Part shown: positions 45,522-54,123 of the stretch, piece after piece | How positions within the stretch are numbered: position 1 is the stretch's first letter | Layout of the letters: each line of letters starts with the position of its first letter | Assembly (NCBI GenBank): GCA_048267305.1 | Contig: JBLWXT010000015.1 | Location: 38,018-102,017, forward strand | Length of the DNA: 64,000 nucleotides | Source: Owenweeksia sp048267305 | GTDB taxonomy: Bacteria > Bacteroidota > Bacteroidia > Flavobacteriales > Schleiferiaceae | Direction: 5' to 3' | Notes under the pieces: model-generated | Told to the model about the DNA's origin: nothing | The model's database searches: none | The model's input: the letters and a program-made list of their open reading frames with translations, nothing else | Made by a program: the position numbers and the translations under genes

Positions 45522-48497
45522 ATGATGATTGAATATATGAAGCGCAGCTGGAATCACACCCTTACACTATTGGTATTTGCAATTTTTTCCAATGTGCTGA
45601 TGGCACAGAAAACAAAATCAGTGATACATGAGGGTAACGCAACCTGGGCCGAAGGTAAACTGGCCGCTATGTCTCTGGATGAAAAACTGGGGCAGCTGTT
45701 TATGGTTGCCGCCTACTCCAATAAGGGTAAGGGACACGAAGCCGAAATTTTAAGGCTGATAAAAGAGGAGCACATCGGAGGTTTGATATTTTTTCAGGGC
45801 GGGCCGTCAAGACAAGCACGCCTTACCAATATTTATCAACAGGGGGCCAAAGTGCCATTGATGGTGGCCATGGACGCTGAGTGGGGGCTTTCTATGCGAT
45901 TGGACAGTACTTTTAAATTTCCGTGGCCTATGACGGTGGGCGCTACACTGGATAGTAACCTCGCCTACCAAATGGGAAAGGAAATAGCCCTGCATTGCAG
46001 GCGTTTGGGGGTGCATATCAATTTTGGACCCGTAGTGGATATCAATACTAATCCTGATAATCCTATTATTAATGCACGTTCTTTCGGAGAGAACCCAGAA
46101 ATGGTGGCCAAGCTAAGTGCAGCCTATATGCTGGGGATGCAGGATCAGTTGGTGATGGCCAGCGCCAAACACTTCCCCGGACACGGAGATACCGATAGTG
46201 ATTCGCACAAAACACTGCCTACGGTAGGGCATACTATGGACAGGCTCAATAAAGTTGAGTTGGCACCTTATCAAAAGTTAATAGATGCCGGGTTGGCTTC
46301 CATAATGGTGGCGCATCTTAATGTGCCTGCCATGGATAATACAGGTATGCCTTCATCGCTAAGCCCCAAAATCATTACCGATTACCTGCGCAATACGGTG
46401 AAGTTTGACGGACTGATCTTTACAGATGCCCTTAATATGAAGGGAGTGGCGGATAAGTATCCTCCGGGTGAAGTAGATGTAAAAGCACTTTTGGCAGGTA
46501 ATGATATACTTCTCGTTTCGCAGGATGTGGCAACCGCAAAAAAGAAGATTAAGGCAGCCATTGATAATGGAGAACTTACGGTTGCAGATATCGATAAGCA
46601 TGTGATGCGCATCCTTTTAGCTAAAAGCTGGATGGGCCTTGAGGAAAAGAAGTTTGTAGTGCCTAATAAAATTTTTACAGACCTAAATCCTGAATCATCG
46701 GATGTGGTAAACCGCAGAATTTTTGAAAGTGCCACTACAGTGTTGATGAATAAGGAGCAGATTATCCCCGTAAAGGAATTGAAGGGTAAGAAAGTAGCTT
46801 GTGTGGTGGCAGGTACGGATGTGGGAACTGAATTTTACCGCATTCTGAAAAAGTATACAGAGGTGGATTTGTTTACTTACACACCGGGCAATGAAAATCA
46901 GATTTTAAACAATCTTTCCAAATACGATCTGGTAGTGGCAGGGCTTTATACATCCAATGCTAATCCCTGGAAATCATATAAGTTTTCATCTGACATAAAG
47001 AACTTCATAAAAAGGCTCACCCTACAGAATAAAACTATAGTCACTCTTTTTGCCAATGCCTACACTTTGCGATCGTTTCCTGAAGTTACCTCTGCCGATG
47101 GTCTGATAGTAGCCTATCAAAATCAGGTGGATGCCGAGAGCGTTGCAGCCCAAATAATTTTTGGAGCAATGGGCGCAAAAGGTCGCTTGCCGGTAAGTGC
47201 CAGTGCACTTTTTAGCGCAGGTTTTGGTTTTGATACAGAAGCTCTGGGCCGGTTAGGGTATGGATATCCCGGAGAGGTGGGTATCAATAAAAAGGAAATC
47301 GATAAGATTGATATCCTCGTTCAGGAAGCTATTAGAGAAAGGGCCACACCAGGCTGCCAGGTAATAGTGGCCCGAAAGGGAAAAGTGATTTTTGACAAGT
47401 CCTATGGCTATCAAACCTATGCTAAAAGTGATCCTATAGTGGATGACGACCTATATGACCTGGCCTCTATTACCAAAATGGCAGCCACCCTCCCTGTTAT
47501 TATTAAGCTTGTGGAAGAAGGTAAGTTGGATTTAGATAAAACCCTTGGGGATTACCTTCCCGAGCTAAAGGGGTCAAACAAGGAAAATCTAGTGATAAGA
47601 GAAGTGTTGGCACATCAGGCAAGGCTTACTCCCTGGATTCCATTTTATCTGGAAACCCTAAACAGTGGTGTGCAGAAGGATGAATACTATTCTAAGATTC
47701 GTGATTTTAACTACCCCTACTGTGTGGCCGATGGTACTTTTGCCTGTCGTACCATGAAGGATACCGTGATGGACCGCATTATCCGCTCTAAGCTACTTCC
47801 TAAAAAAGAATATAAGTACAGCGATCTGGGCTACTACTTTTTTATGGAAATAATTGAAAGAATAGAAGGTAAACCGCTGAACGAGTTTGCAGATGAGTGG
47901 CTTTACTCCAGTTTGGGTGCTGCTACCATGACGTACAAACCTCTTGAGAAATTTCCTGAAGATCGTATTGTGCCTACAGAAAGGGATAATGCCTTTAGAA
48001 AACAGGAGCTAAGAGGCTATGTGCACGATCAGGGAGCAGCCATGGTTGGCGGAGTAGCGGGGCATGCCGGACTTTTTAGTAATGCCAACGATTTGGCCAA
48101 GCTCATGCAAATGTTTTTGAATGGAGGAAGCTATGGTGGCACTACTTTTTTTGACTCTATCACATTAAAGGAATTTACGCGTTGTCAGTTTTGCGATACT
48201 GATAACAGAAGAGGCATTGGTTTTGATAAACCCCAGCTTGAAGGAGCCGGGCCTACCTGTGGATGTGTTTCGCCATTAAGCTATGGACATACAGGTTTTA
48301 CAGGTACTATTGCATGGGCAGATCCTGATGAGGAAATTGTGTACATATTTCTGAGTAACCGGGTACATCCTGATGCTGAAAACAGAAAGCTTTTGTCGCT
48401 TTCAACAAGAACGAGAATTCAAAAAGTGATATATAATTCAATAACCGATGACAGTGAGAACTCTGGTACTAAGCTTAGCAGTGTTATTAAGCACTAA
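45522..48497 (+). CDS. GH3 glycosidase (NagZ-like) fused to a serine beta-lactamase-like domain
   Basis: 991 residues; an ATG at 45537 also fits the signal peptide (MKRSWNH...LMAQ). Residues ~50-400 are a family-3 glycoside hydrolase with AKHFPGHGDTDSDSH, the His/Asp dyad of beta-N-acetylglucosaminidases, and the TDALNMKGV nucleophile region. A GH3 C-terminal alpha/beta domain follows. Residues ~605-970 are a class C beta-lactamase or D-Ala-D-Ala-peptidase-like domain with S-x-x-K in LASITKM, Y-S-D in KYSDLGYY and HTGFTGT. Likely acts on muropeptides in the periplasm. Overlaps the next gene by 50 bases. Confidence 0.93.
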   Translation: MMIEYMKRSWNHTLTLLVFAIFSNVLMAQKTKSVIHEGNATWAEGKLAAMSLDEKLGQLFMVAAYSNKGKGHEAEILRLIKEEHIGGLIFFQGGPSRQARLTNIYQQGAKVPLMVAMDAEWGLSMRLDSTFKFPWPMTVGATLDSNLAYQMGKEIALHCRRLGVHINFGPVVDINTNPDNPIINARSFGENPEMVAKLSAAYMLGMQDQLVMASAKHFPGHGDTDSDSHKTLPTVGHTMDRLNKVELAPYQKLIDAGLASIMVAHLNVPAMDNTGMPSSLSPKIITDYLRNTVKFDGLIFTDALNMKGVADKYPPGEVDVKALLAGNDILLVSQDVATAKKKIKAAIDNGELTVADIDKHVMRILLAKSWMGLEEKKFVVPNKIFTDLNPESSDVVNRRIFESATTVLMNKEQIIPVKELKGKKVACVVAGTDVGTEFYRILKKYTEVDLFTYTPGNENQILNNLSKYDLVVAGLYTSNANPWKSYKFSSDIKNFIKRLTLQNKTIVTLFANAYTLRSFPEVTSADGLIVAYQNQVDAESVAAQIIFGAMGAKGRLPVSASALFSAGFGFDTEALGRLGYGYPGEVGINKKEIDKIDILVQEAIRERATPGCQVIVARKGKVIFDKSYGYQTYAKSDPIVDDDLYDLASITKMAATLPVIIKLVEEGKLDLDKTLGDYLPELKGSNKENLVIREVLAHQARLTPWIPFYLETLNSGVQKDEYYSKIRDFNYPYCVADGTFACRTMKDTVMDRIIRSKLLPKKEYKYSDLGYYFFMEIIERIEGKPLNEFADEWLYSSLGAATMTYKPLEKFPEDRIVPTERDNAFRKQELRGYVHDQGAAMVGGVAGHAGLFSNANDLAKLMQMFLNGGSYGGTTFFDSITLKEFTRCQFCDTDNRRGIGFDKPQLEGAGPTCGCVSPLSYGHTGFTGTIAWADPDEEIVYIFLSNRVHPDAENRKLLSLSTRTRIQKVIYNSITDDSENSGTKLSSVIKH

Positions 48498-49095
48498 TGC
48501 CATTTCGCAGGAAGCAACTACAGAAAAAAAGGAAGGTACAATTGTAGAATACCACAGTAACGGGATAATTAAGTCCATTACCGAATATAAAGACGGTAAA
48601 AAGAGTGGAATAGCCGTAGTGATGGGGCAACGTGGTGACCTTGGCCTCGAAGAACACTATGAAAATGGCCAGTTGAATGGACCATGGAAAAAATATGGTG
48701 GTTTTGGAAAGCTCCTGGAAGAAGGAACTTATGTAGATGGTAAAATTGATGGCGTGTTTAGACGCTATTACGATAACGAAAAGATACAGGAAGAAGCTAA
48801 TTACTCTCAGGGTATTAAGAACGGTAAAAGTGTATGGTATTATAAAAATGGTAATCCGGTAACGGAATACAATTATTTGATGGGACAGCTGGAAGGAGAG
48901 GCCAAAACCTTTTACAATGATGGCGCCATCAAGTCTATCTTTACCTACAAGAAGAATATGCGCGATGGAGAATATAAGGAATTTTACGAGGACGGAACCA
49001 TAAAGGAAACCGGTAGTTATAAAAAGGGTGAGAAAAAAGGTAAATGGACTTTTTATAAGGAAGATGGTACCGTAGAAAAAACGGAATCTTTCTGA
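48448..49095 (+). CDS. Secreted MORN-repeat (YwqK-like) protein
   Basis: 215 residues. Signal peptide (MTVRTLVLSLAVLLSTNAIS) encoded almost completely within the 50-base overlap with the GH3 gene. The body has about seven repeats of the pattern YxNGxIKSxxxYKxGKKxG, ending in KKGKWTFYKEDGTVEKTESF. Such repeats may interact with membranes or with phospholipid head groups. The common label YwqK antitoxin is not supported by any toxin in the neighbourhood. Its start is read in another frame from the upstream gene, so translation is likely coupled. Confidence 0.85.
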   Translation: MTVRTLVLSLAVLLSTNAISQEATTEKKEGTIVEYHSNGIIKSITEYKDGKKSGIAVVMGQRGDLGLEEHYENGQLNGPWKKYGGFGKLLEEGTYVDGKIDGVFRRYYDNEKIQEEANYSQGIKNGKSVWYYKNGNPVTEYNYLMGQLEGEAKTFYNDGAIKSIFTYKKNMRDGEYKEFYEDGTIKETGSYKKGEKKGKWTFYKEDGTVEKTESF

Positions 49096-49126
49096 TCTCA
49101 ATTACATTCAATAAAAAAATAAGCAC

Positions 49127-50251
49127 TTGAATATAGGTATTGTTTGCTATCCCACTTTTGGAGGTAGTGGAGTATTAGCAACAGAGCTGGGTAAGTATCT
49201 GGCAAAAACGGGGCATAAGGTTCATTTTATAACTTATAGCCAGCCCGTACGTCTGGATATTTTGGAAACCAACATCTACTATCACGAGGTAAATGTGCAT
49301 GACTATCCACTGTTTCAGTATCAGCCCTATGAGCTGGCACTTTCCAGTAAAATGGTGAGCGTTGTGTTAAAGTATAAGCTCGATATTCTTCATGTGCATT
49401 ATGCCATTCCTCATGCGTATGCCGCCTATATGGCCAAGCAAATACTAAAGGAAAAGGATATTCATATCCCTGTTATCACCACACTTCATGGTACCGATAT
49501 TACCCTTGTGGGAAAAAATCCCAGTTATAAGGAGGCAGTTACGTTTAGTATCAATAATTCGGATGTGGTGACTTCGGTTTCGGAGAGCCTCAAAAGGGAT
49601 ACTTTAGAGTTATTTGACATAAGGCGCCATATTGAGGTGATTCACAACTTTGTGGATTTAAGTCTTTACAATCCTGAAGATGATTGCCGCAACAACTTTG
49701 CGGAGGAAGGGCAGAAGATAATTACCCACATTTCCAATTTCCGAAAGGTGAAAAGGATAAATAATGTGATTGACATCTTTTACAGAATACAACAGGAAGT
49801 TGATGCCGTGCTTTTAATGATAGGCGAGGGCCCCGAAAAGGAACGCTCGCGCCAACAAGCTGCTGAACTGGGTATTTTAGATAAAATCCGATACCTGGGT
49901 AAAACCTCTGAAATTGAACGTGTGCTTTGCATGTCAGATTTGTTCCTGCTCCCATCAGAAAAGGAAAGCTTTGGACTTTCGGCTCTTGAAGCAATGGCTG
50001 CCGGAGTGCCGGTGGTGTCATCCAACACTGGTGGACTTACCGAAGTAAACATTCATGGTGTAACAGGCTTTACAGCCGATGTGGGCGATGTGGAGGGTAT
50101 GGCACGATCAGCTATAGAACTGCTCAAAGATCAGGATCGGTGTTATGATTTTAGTAAAAATGCCAGAGCGCAGGCAGAGAAGTTTTCATTGGAAATTGTA
50201 GGGCCAAAATATTTGGATTTATACAAGGAAGCCTTGGCTAAATCAAATTAG
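49127..50251 (+). CDS. bshA: N-acetyl-alpha-D-glucosaminyl L-malate synthase
   Basis: 374 residues, start TTG at 49127. Glycosyltransferase family 4: YPTFGGSGVLATELGKYLA at the N-terminus, LHVHYAIPHAYAAY and TTLHGTDITLVG for substrate binding, and E-K-E-S-F-G-L-S-ALEAMA in the nucleotide-sugar-binding part. It transfers GlcNAc from UDP-GlcNAc to L-malate, the first step of bacillithiol biosynthesis. Bacillithiol is the low-molecular-weight thiol of many Bacteroidota. bshB and bshC are not seen in the window. Confidence 0.96.
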   Translation: MNIGIVCYPTFGGSGVLATELGKYLAKTGHKVHFITYSQPVRLDILETNIYYHEVNVHDYPLFQYQPYELALSSKMVSVVLKYKLDILHVHYAIPHAYAAYMAKQILKEKDIHIPVITTLHGTDITLVGKNPSYKEAVTFSINNSDVVTSVSESLKRDTLELFDIRRHIEVIHNFVDLSLYNPEDDCRNNFAEEGQKIITHISNFRKVKRINNVIDIFYRIQQEVDAVLLMIGEGPEKERSRQQAAELGILDKIRYLGKTSEIERVLCMSDLFLLPSEKESFGLSALEAMAAGVPVVSSNTGGLTEVNIHGVTGFTADVGDVEGMARSAIELLKDQDRCYDFSKNARAQAEKFSLEIVGPKYLDLYKEALAKSN

Positions 50252-50316
50252 CGTATTGAGTTACTCCGCGTTTTTCTGCATTCATTGCAATTTTGCGTTG
50301 AAGCAACTTTAAGCCT

Positions 50317-50835
50317 ATGAAGAAAATAACCGTACAAAGATTAGGCACCGCCAACTACCTCCGTAAAATTGCAGTTTACTGTGATAACAAAAAACTCGGA
50401 ACCGTTGGCTTTGCGACCCGTAAAGACTTTGAAATACCAAAAACTTCCCGGCAGGTTTATGCCAGATTAGACTGGTGCACAAGCCGCCCTATTCCACTGG
50501 ACACCACTGCAAACGATGAGGTGCTTTACATAGAGTGTTCTGGCTCCATAAAAAATGCCTTTTTCAATTCCGAGCAATATTTGAGTCTCCATAAAGTGGA
50601 GCGCAAGGATTTACCATCTGATGCTGACCTTTATGCCTTCAAATCCAATTTTAGAAAAGTAGCCTTAACTACAGGGTTGGTACTTGCTTTTCTGGCACTA
50701 GTAGCCTTGTACTCCGTTTATGTAGCCATTGATGAACAGGCTCCGTTATGGTACTTAATTACCGCCTTGGCAGGATATAATATTTGGAGAATCAGCAGGG
50801 GAGTGAGGAAGAGATTGAAAGGGGAGGTGGAGTGA
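50317..50835 (+). CDS. Membrane protein of unknown function (2 helices)
   Basis: 172 residues. An N-terminal soluble region (~110 residues, including a YARLDWCTSRPI segment and a single Cys) is followed by two hydrophobic helices (VALTTGLVLAFLALVALYSVYVAI and APLWYLITALAGYNIW, shortened here) and a positively charged end. No known domain is recognised. It starts 66 bases after bshA on the same strand. Confidence 0.75.
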   Translation: MKKITVQRLGTANYLRKIAVYCDNKKLGTVGFATRKDFEIPKTSRQVYARLDWCTSRPIPLDTTANDEVLYIECSGSIKNAFFNSEQYLSLHKVERKDLPSDADLYAFKSNFRKVALTTGLVLAFLALVALYSVYVAIDEQAPLWYLITALAGYNIWRISRGVRKRLKGEVE

Positions 50836-50843
50836 GGGTTTAG

Positions 50844-50891
50844 GATTTGAAGATTCGATGATTTGAAGATTCGATGATTTGAAAATTTTAA
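50844..50891 (+). repeat. Short tandem repeat of 16 bases
   Basis: GATTTGAAGATTCGAT occurs twice exactly (50844-50859 and 50860-50875) with a third degenerate copy (50876-50891). Related TTTGAAAATT stretches are at 26051-26076. Confidence 0.75.
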
Positions 50892-50895
50892 GGTT

Positions 50896-51624
50896 ATGAA
50901 GAAAGCATTGGTTTTGGTATTTTTCAGTATTTTCTTGCTTAGCTGTAGTGAGTCAATTTCGAGACTAGGTACGTTTTGTGAAAATGAGCAAGCTCTCTTT
51001 TCAGATACCAGCGCCTCCGTCCATTTTGACTTCCTGTTAAATGAAGAAAATCAGTTTTTAAGCTTCCAAAAGCAGACTGATTTTGATTTGTGTAACCGCT
51101 TTGAACGACTTAATGGAATATTTCAAATAGAGGGTCAGGATGTAGAAGTGAGTATAGTGTCGGAGGGTTATTGTAAAGAAAGTAATACTGAAATGCCCAT
51201 AATACACCGATCCAATTTCGTAGGTATTCTTATCAACAAGAAAGGAGAAGTATTGATTGATTATGAAAAAGTACACTTCGATAGTGTGCCTCGTGAGGTC
51301 GTAAAGTACTTGCACTATTACCTTATAAAGGACGGTTTCCGCAATACAGTCTATTTTAACCTAACATGGCTTGAGGAAACACCATTGAATCTGAGAAAGC
51401 AGGTCTTTGTTAGCGTTTTAAGAGGTTATCTGCAGTTTGTAAATGGACTAGCGATGGATAATTTTAACAAAGAAATTTGCGAGCTTGAACCAAGGCAGTT
51501 GATTTGGCTCAAAGAAAACTTTCAAATGGCCTTTTGGAATAGTCGTATGGTACTTCTGGATGTTGAAGATATTGATATATTGGAGAAAATGTCAAGAGAG
51601 TTGGACAGTATTGATTCAGATTAA
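50896..51624 (+). CDS. Lipoprotein of unknown function
   Basis: 242 residues. Lipoprotein signal with lipobox LLSC (C17). The mature part has four more cysteines, an acidic C-terminus and no recognised domain. It contains DGFRNTVYFNLTW and WLKENFQMAFWNSR. It stands alone, with the SUI1 gene convergent 21 bases downstream. Confidence 0.75.
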   Translation: MKKALVLVFFSIFLLSCSESISRLGTFCENEQALFSDTSASVHFDFLLNEENQFLSFQKQTDFDLCNRFERLNGIFQIEGQDVEVSIVSEGYCKESNTEMPIIHRSNFVGILINKKGEVLIDYEKVHFDSVPREVVKYLHYYLIKDGFRNTVYFNLTWLEETPLNLRKQVFVSVLRGYLQFVNGLAMDNFNKEICELEPRQLIWLKENFQMAFWNSRMVLLDVEDIDILEKMSRELDSIDSD

Positions 51625-51645
51625 TTTTACTCCAATTGGCCTGTT

Positions 51646-51999
51646 CTACCCCCCAACTCTCTTCACCTTATACCCCTTGTTCTTCAAAAAGTCCATGGCT
51701 TTATCGCGGGAGTTTCCCTGAATGATGATTTCTCCATCCTTTACACTGCCGCCTGTGGCACAGTGGTTTTTAAGCGCTTTGGCCAAATCCTTTAAATCGT
51801 CTTCGGGGCCTTCAAATCCTTTAATGATTACCGCTGTTTTTCCACCACGGCCTTTCTTCTCCAGATGTGCTTCCAGCTGTTGTTCGCTTGGGTCAACGCT
51901 TTCCCTTTGATTTTCCTCACCCTCATCAAAGCTATCGCTGGTGCTATATACAAACCCTCCCAAATCCGAGAGGCTGTTTAGTTTTTTTCCTTTTGCCAT
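51646..51999 (-). CDS. SUI1/eIF1-like translation initiation factor
   Basis: 117 residues. The C-terminal half is the SUI1 fold: GGKTAVIIKGFEGPEDDLKDLAKALKNHCATGGSVKDGEIIIQG and KGYKVKRVGG, cited in pieces. The N-terminal 40 residues are polar and probably disordered. YciH-like bacterial proteins of this kind can affect start-codon selection in some species; the role in Bacteroidota is not settled. Confidence 0.93.
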   Translation of the reverse strand: MAKGKKLNSLSDLGGFVYSTSDSFDEGEENQRESVDPSEQQLEAHLEKKGRGGKTAVIIKGFEGPEDDLKDLAKALKNHCATGGSVKDGEIIIQGNSRDKAMDFLKNKGYKVKRVGG

Positions 52000-52029
52000 T
52001 TTTTAATTAGAATCTTAAATCCGTTTTAG

Positions 52030-52134
52030 TGACCCTCCAAGCCCCCCCTCAAAGGGGGATTCGCTACCGAAAGTTATTTTGAAGAAATTTGTTAGGTATC
52101 GCCATTCTCCCCTTGAGGGGAGTTAGAGGGGTGA
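52030..52134. repeat. REPIN-like element 1 (two inverted REP-like halves)
   Basis: Left half CCCCCCCTCAAAGGGGG (52042-52058) with a TGACCCTCC edge; right half CTCCCCTTGAGGGGAG (52107-52122) with GAGGGGTGA (52126-52134). The two halves are in opposite orientation, 48 bases apart. Confidence 0.7.
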
Positions 52135-52197
52135 TTGGGAAAGAAAAAAGTTAGAAGTTGACGATTTGACACCTATAACTTTTAACTTTCTATCCCG

Positions 52198-53154
52198 CTA
52201 CTTCTTCAATCCAATCTCTGCCAATCTTTCATTCAGGTATTCACCAGCGGATATATCCTCATAGTGTTTTGGATTGTTTTCATCAATACATTCCTTTAGG
52301 CAATCCAAACGCATTTCAGAACGTGGATGTAAAAAGAAAGGGATCGAGAAACGGGATTGTCCCCATTTTTCCTTTGGTGGATTAATCACACGGTGGGTGG
52401 TGCTGCGAAGTTTGTTGTTGGTAAGGCGTTGAAGCATATCGCCAACATTCACTACAATCTGCTCAGGCAAGGCTGTTACATTTACCCATTCCTTCTTTTT
52501 ACTGAGTACTTGAAGACCTTCAGCACTGGCACCCATTAAAAGGGTTATGAGGTTTATATCCTCATGCTCGGCTGCGCGAACGGCATCCTTTGGTTCGTCA
52601 GTAATAGGCGGGTAGTGGATAGGGCGGAGGATGCTGTTGCCATTATGGATTTTATCGTCAAAATAGTTTTCATCCAAACCAAGATAAAGAGCAATGGCAC
52701 GGAGCATATTGCGTCCGGCAGTTTCCAGAGTTTGGTATACTTCCTTTCCAATGCGGTTAAAATCAGAAAGCTCCATCACCTCTACATTGTCCGGGTATTC
52801 CTTTTCAATGGGATCGTTGTCTTCCACATATTGGCCAAAGTGCCAAAATTCCTTGAGATCGCCTGTATTGCGACCTTTGGCGTGCTCTTTACCAAAAGAG
52901 GTATAGCCGCGCTGGCCCGCCAATCCTTCAATTTCATACTTCTTTTTTACATCTTCCGGAAGGTTGAAAAATGCCTGTACCTGCTGATAAAGCCTGGCTG
53001 ACTTTTCATCGCTAAGGCCATGATTTTTAACAGCTACGAAGCCAATTTCCTCGTAGGCTTGCCCCAGTTTTTGCACAAAGGCCTTCTTCGTTTCAGGGTT
53101 GCCTGAGGTAAAATCACTCAGGTCTATGGAGGGAATATTCTGCATTGAGTTCAT
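52198..53154 (-). CDS. 2-oxoglutarate/Fe(II)-dependent oxygenase, isopenicillin-N-synthase family
   Basis: 318 residues (starts at 53154 or 53145 are both possible). N-terminal DIOX_N domain (IPSIDLSDF ... IGFVAVKNHG) followed by the Fe-binding domain: H and D in AAEHEDINLIT, distal H in STTHRVINPP, and R-x-S in QSRFSIPFF for 2-oxoglutarate. Enzymes of this family hydroxylate or desaturate small molecules. It overlaps the upstream lipid-kinase gene by up to 41 bases, which suggests coupled expression but not a shared reaction. Confidence 0.92.
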   Translation of the reverse strand: MNSMQNIPSIDLSDFTSGNPETKKAFVQKLGQAYEEIGFVAVKNHGLSDEKSARLYQQVQAFFNLPEDVKKKYEIEGLAGQRGYTSFGKEHAKGRNTGDLKEFWHFGQYVEDNDPIEKEYPDNVEVMELSDFNRIGKEVYQTLETAGRNMLRAIALYLGLDENYFDDKIHNGNSILRPIHYPPITDEPKDAVRAAEHEDINLITLLMGASAEGLQVLSKKKEWVNVTALPEQIVVNVGDMLQRLTNNKLRSTTHRVINPPKEKWGQSRFSIPFFLHPRSEMRLDCLKECIDENNPKHYEDISAGEYLNERLAEIGLKK

Positions 53155-54040
53155 CCAAAAATACTTTGGGTGCTAAGATATTCAATGCTTTTGGCATAAC
53201 CTTAAAGTGAATCTTCTTTCCCAATATAAATGGTTCACCGTCCAGATGAATCATCTTCGATTTTTGTTTGAGTTTAAACTCAGCAGTTTTAAAAACATCC
53301 ATGTATTTGGAGTGCTCAATGTTTTTGCTAAAAAGCTGGTATGCCACCATGGGCGCGGCTACAGTGTGAAATTTATTTAGAATGCAAACATCCATAAGGC
53401 CATCGTCTAGCTGGGCATTGGGCGCTATCCAGGCATTGTTGCCAAACTGCGAACCATTGGCAATGGAAATCAAAAGTGCCTTCCTTTTAAATTCGCCCTC
53501 CTCGGTTTTGATTTTATATTTCCTGGGCTTGTATCTAAACCATTGACGAATCACATTATAAATATAGGAGCCAAATCCACGGGTATCCATTTTTGCAAAT
53601 TCATGAGCTATTTTGGCATCATAGCCCACTCCGGCCACATTAAAAAAGGGTACTCCATTGGCAGTACATACATCAATTTTCATTGGAGTGCTTTCATTCA
53701 GCGCAAGCAAAGCCCTGGCAGAATTAGTGGATATTTGAAGGTGCCGGCCAAGGCCATTACCAGATCCAATGGGGATAATGCCTAATGCGGTATTGCTGTT
53801 TATCAGTCCTGCCGCAGTTTCGTTTACGGTACCATCACCTCCAATGGCCACCACCACATCAAAGCCGTCATTTGCTGCCGCCTGTGCCAAATCAGTAGCA
53901 TGTGATGGGCCAATAGTAAACTCAATGCTGTAGTCAAAAATTTCCTCATTAATATGGCGCTCAATAAGCTTCTCAATAAAAGCTTTGTTGCGCGTTCCGC
54001 TTACAGGGTTGATAATGATGAGTGTACGTTTCCGCTTCAT
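53114..54040 (-). CDS. Diacylglycerol kinase-like (YegS/DagK family) lipid kinase
   Basis: 308 residues from ATG 54040 (MKRKRTLIIINPVSG). The frame is open to 54073, but a promoter-like TACTTTTG box lies at 54046-54053, inside that extension, so the shorter start is preferred. Motifs: GGDGTVNE (catalytic/nucleotide), GSGNGLGRHL, VAGVGYDA, MDVCILNKF and HLDGEPF. Phosphorylates diacylglycerol or a related lipid at the membrane. Followed by the oxygenase, with which it overlaps. Confidence 0.93.
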   Translation of the reverse strand: MKRKRTLIIINPVSGTRNKAFIEKLIERHINEEIFDYSIEFTIGPSHATDLAQAAANDGFDVVVAIGGDGTVNETAAGLINSNTALGIIPIGSGNGLGRHLQISTNSARALLALNESTPMKIDVCTANGVPFFNVAGVGYDAKIAHEFAKMDTRGFGSYIYNVIRQWFRYKPRKYKIKTEEGEFKRKALLISIANGSQFGNNAWIAPNAQLDDGLMDVCILNKFHTVAAPMVAYQLFSKNIEHSKYMDVFKTAEFKLKQKSKMIHLDGEPFILGKKIHFKVMPKALNILAPKVFLDELNAEYSLHRPE

Positions 54041-54045
54041 ATTTG

Positions 54046-54073
54046 CAAAAGTATCCCTTGTGGTGTTAAGCAA
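54046..54073 (-). promoter_or_regulatory. Promoter with -7 and -33 elements ahead of the lipid-kinase gene
   Basis: On the - strand: TTG (54071-54073), 17 bases, then TACTTTTG (54046-54053). Transcription would start at or next to the ATG at 54040, so the mRNA may be leaderless. Confidence 0.5.
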
Positions 54074-54123
54074 GCGTTATATAAAAAGGTAATTTAGTCG
54101 CCCTATTTACAAACCCGTTTTAG

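Noticed and set aside
48448..49095. Antitoxin of a toxin-antitoxin system
   Set aside because: The YwqK label rests on repeat similarity; no toxin gene is near, and the protein has a signal peptide.
48487..49101. 204-codon open frame on the - strand opposite the MORN-repeat gene
   Set aside because: It mirrors the repeat gene; the product is a run of hydrophobic F, I and L residues typical of antisense reading, and the + strand gene has a signal peptide and clear repeats.
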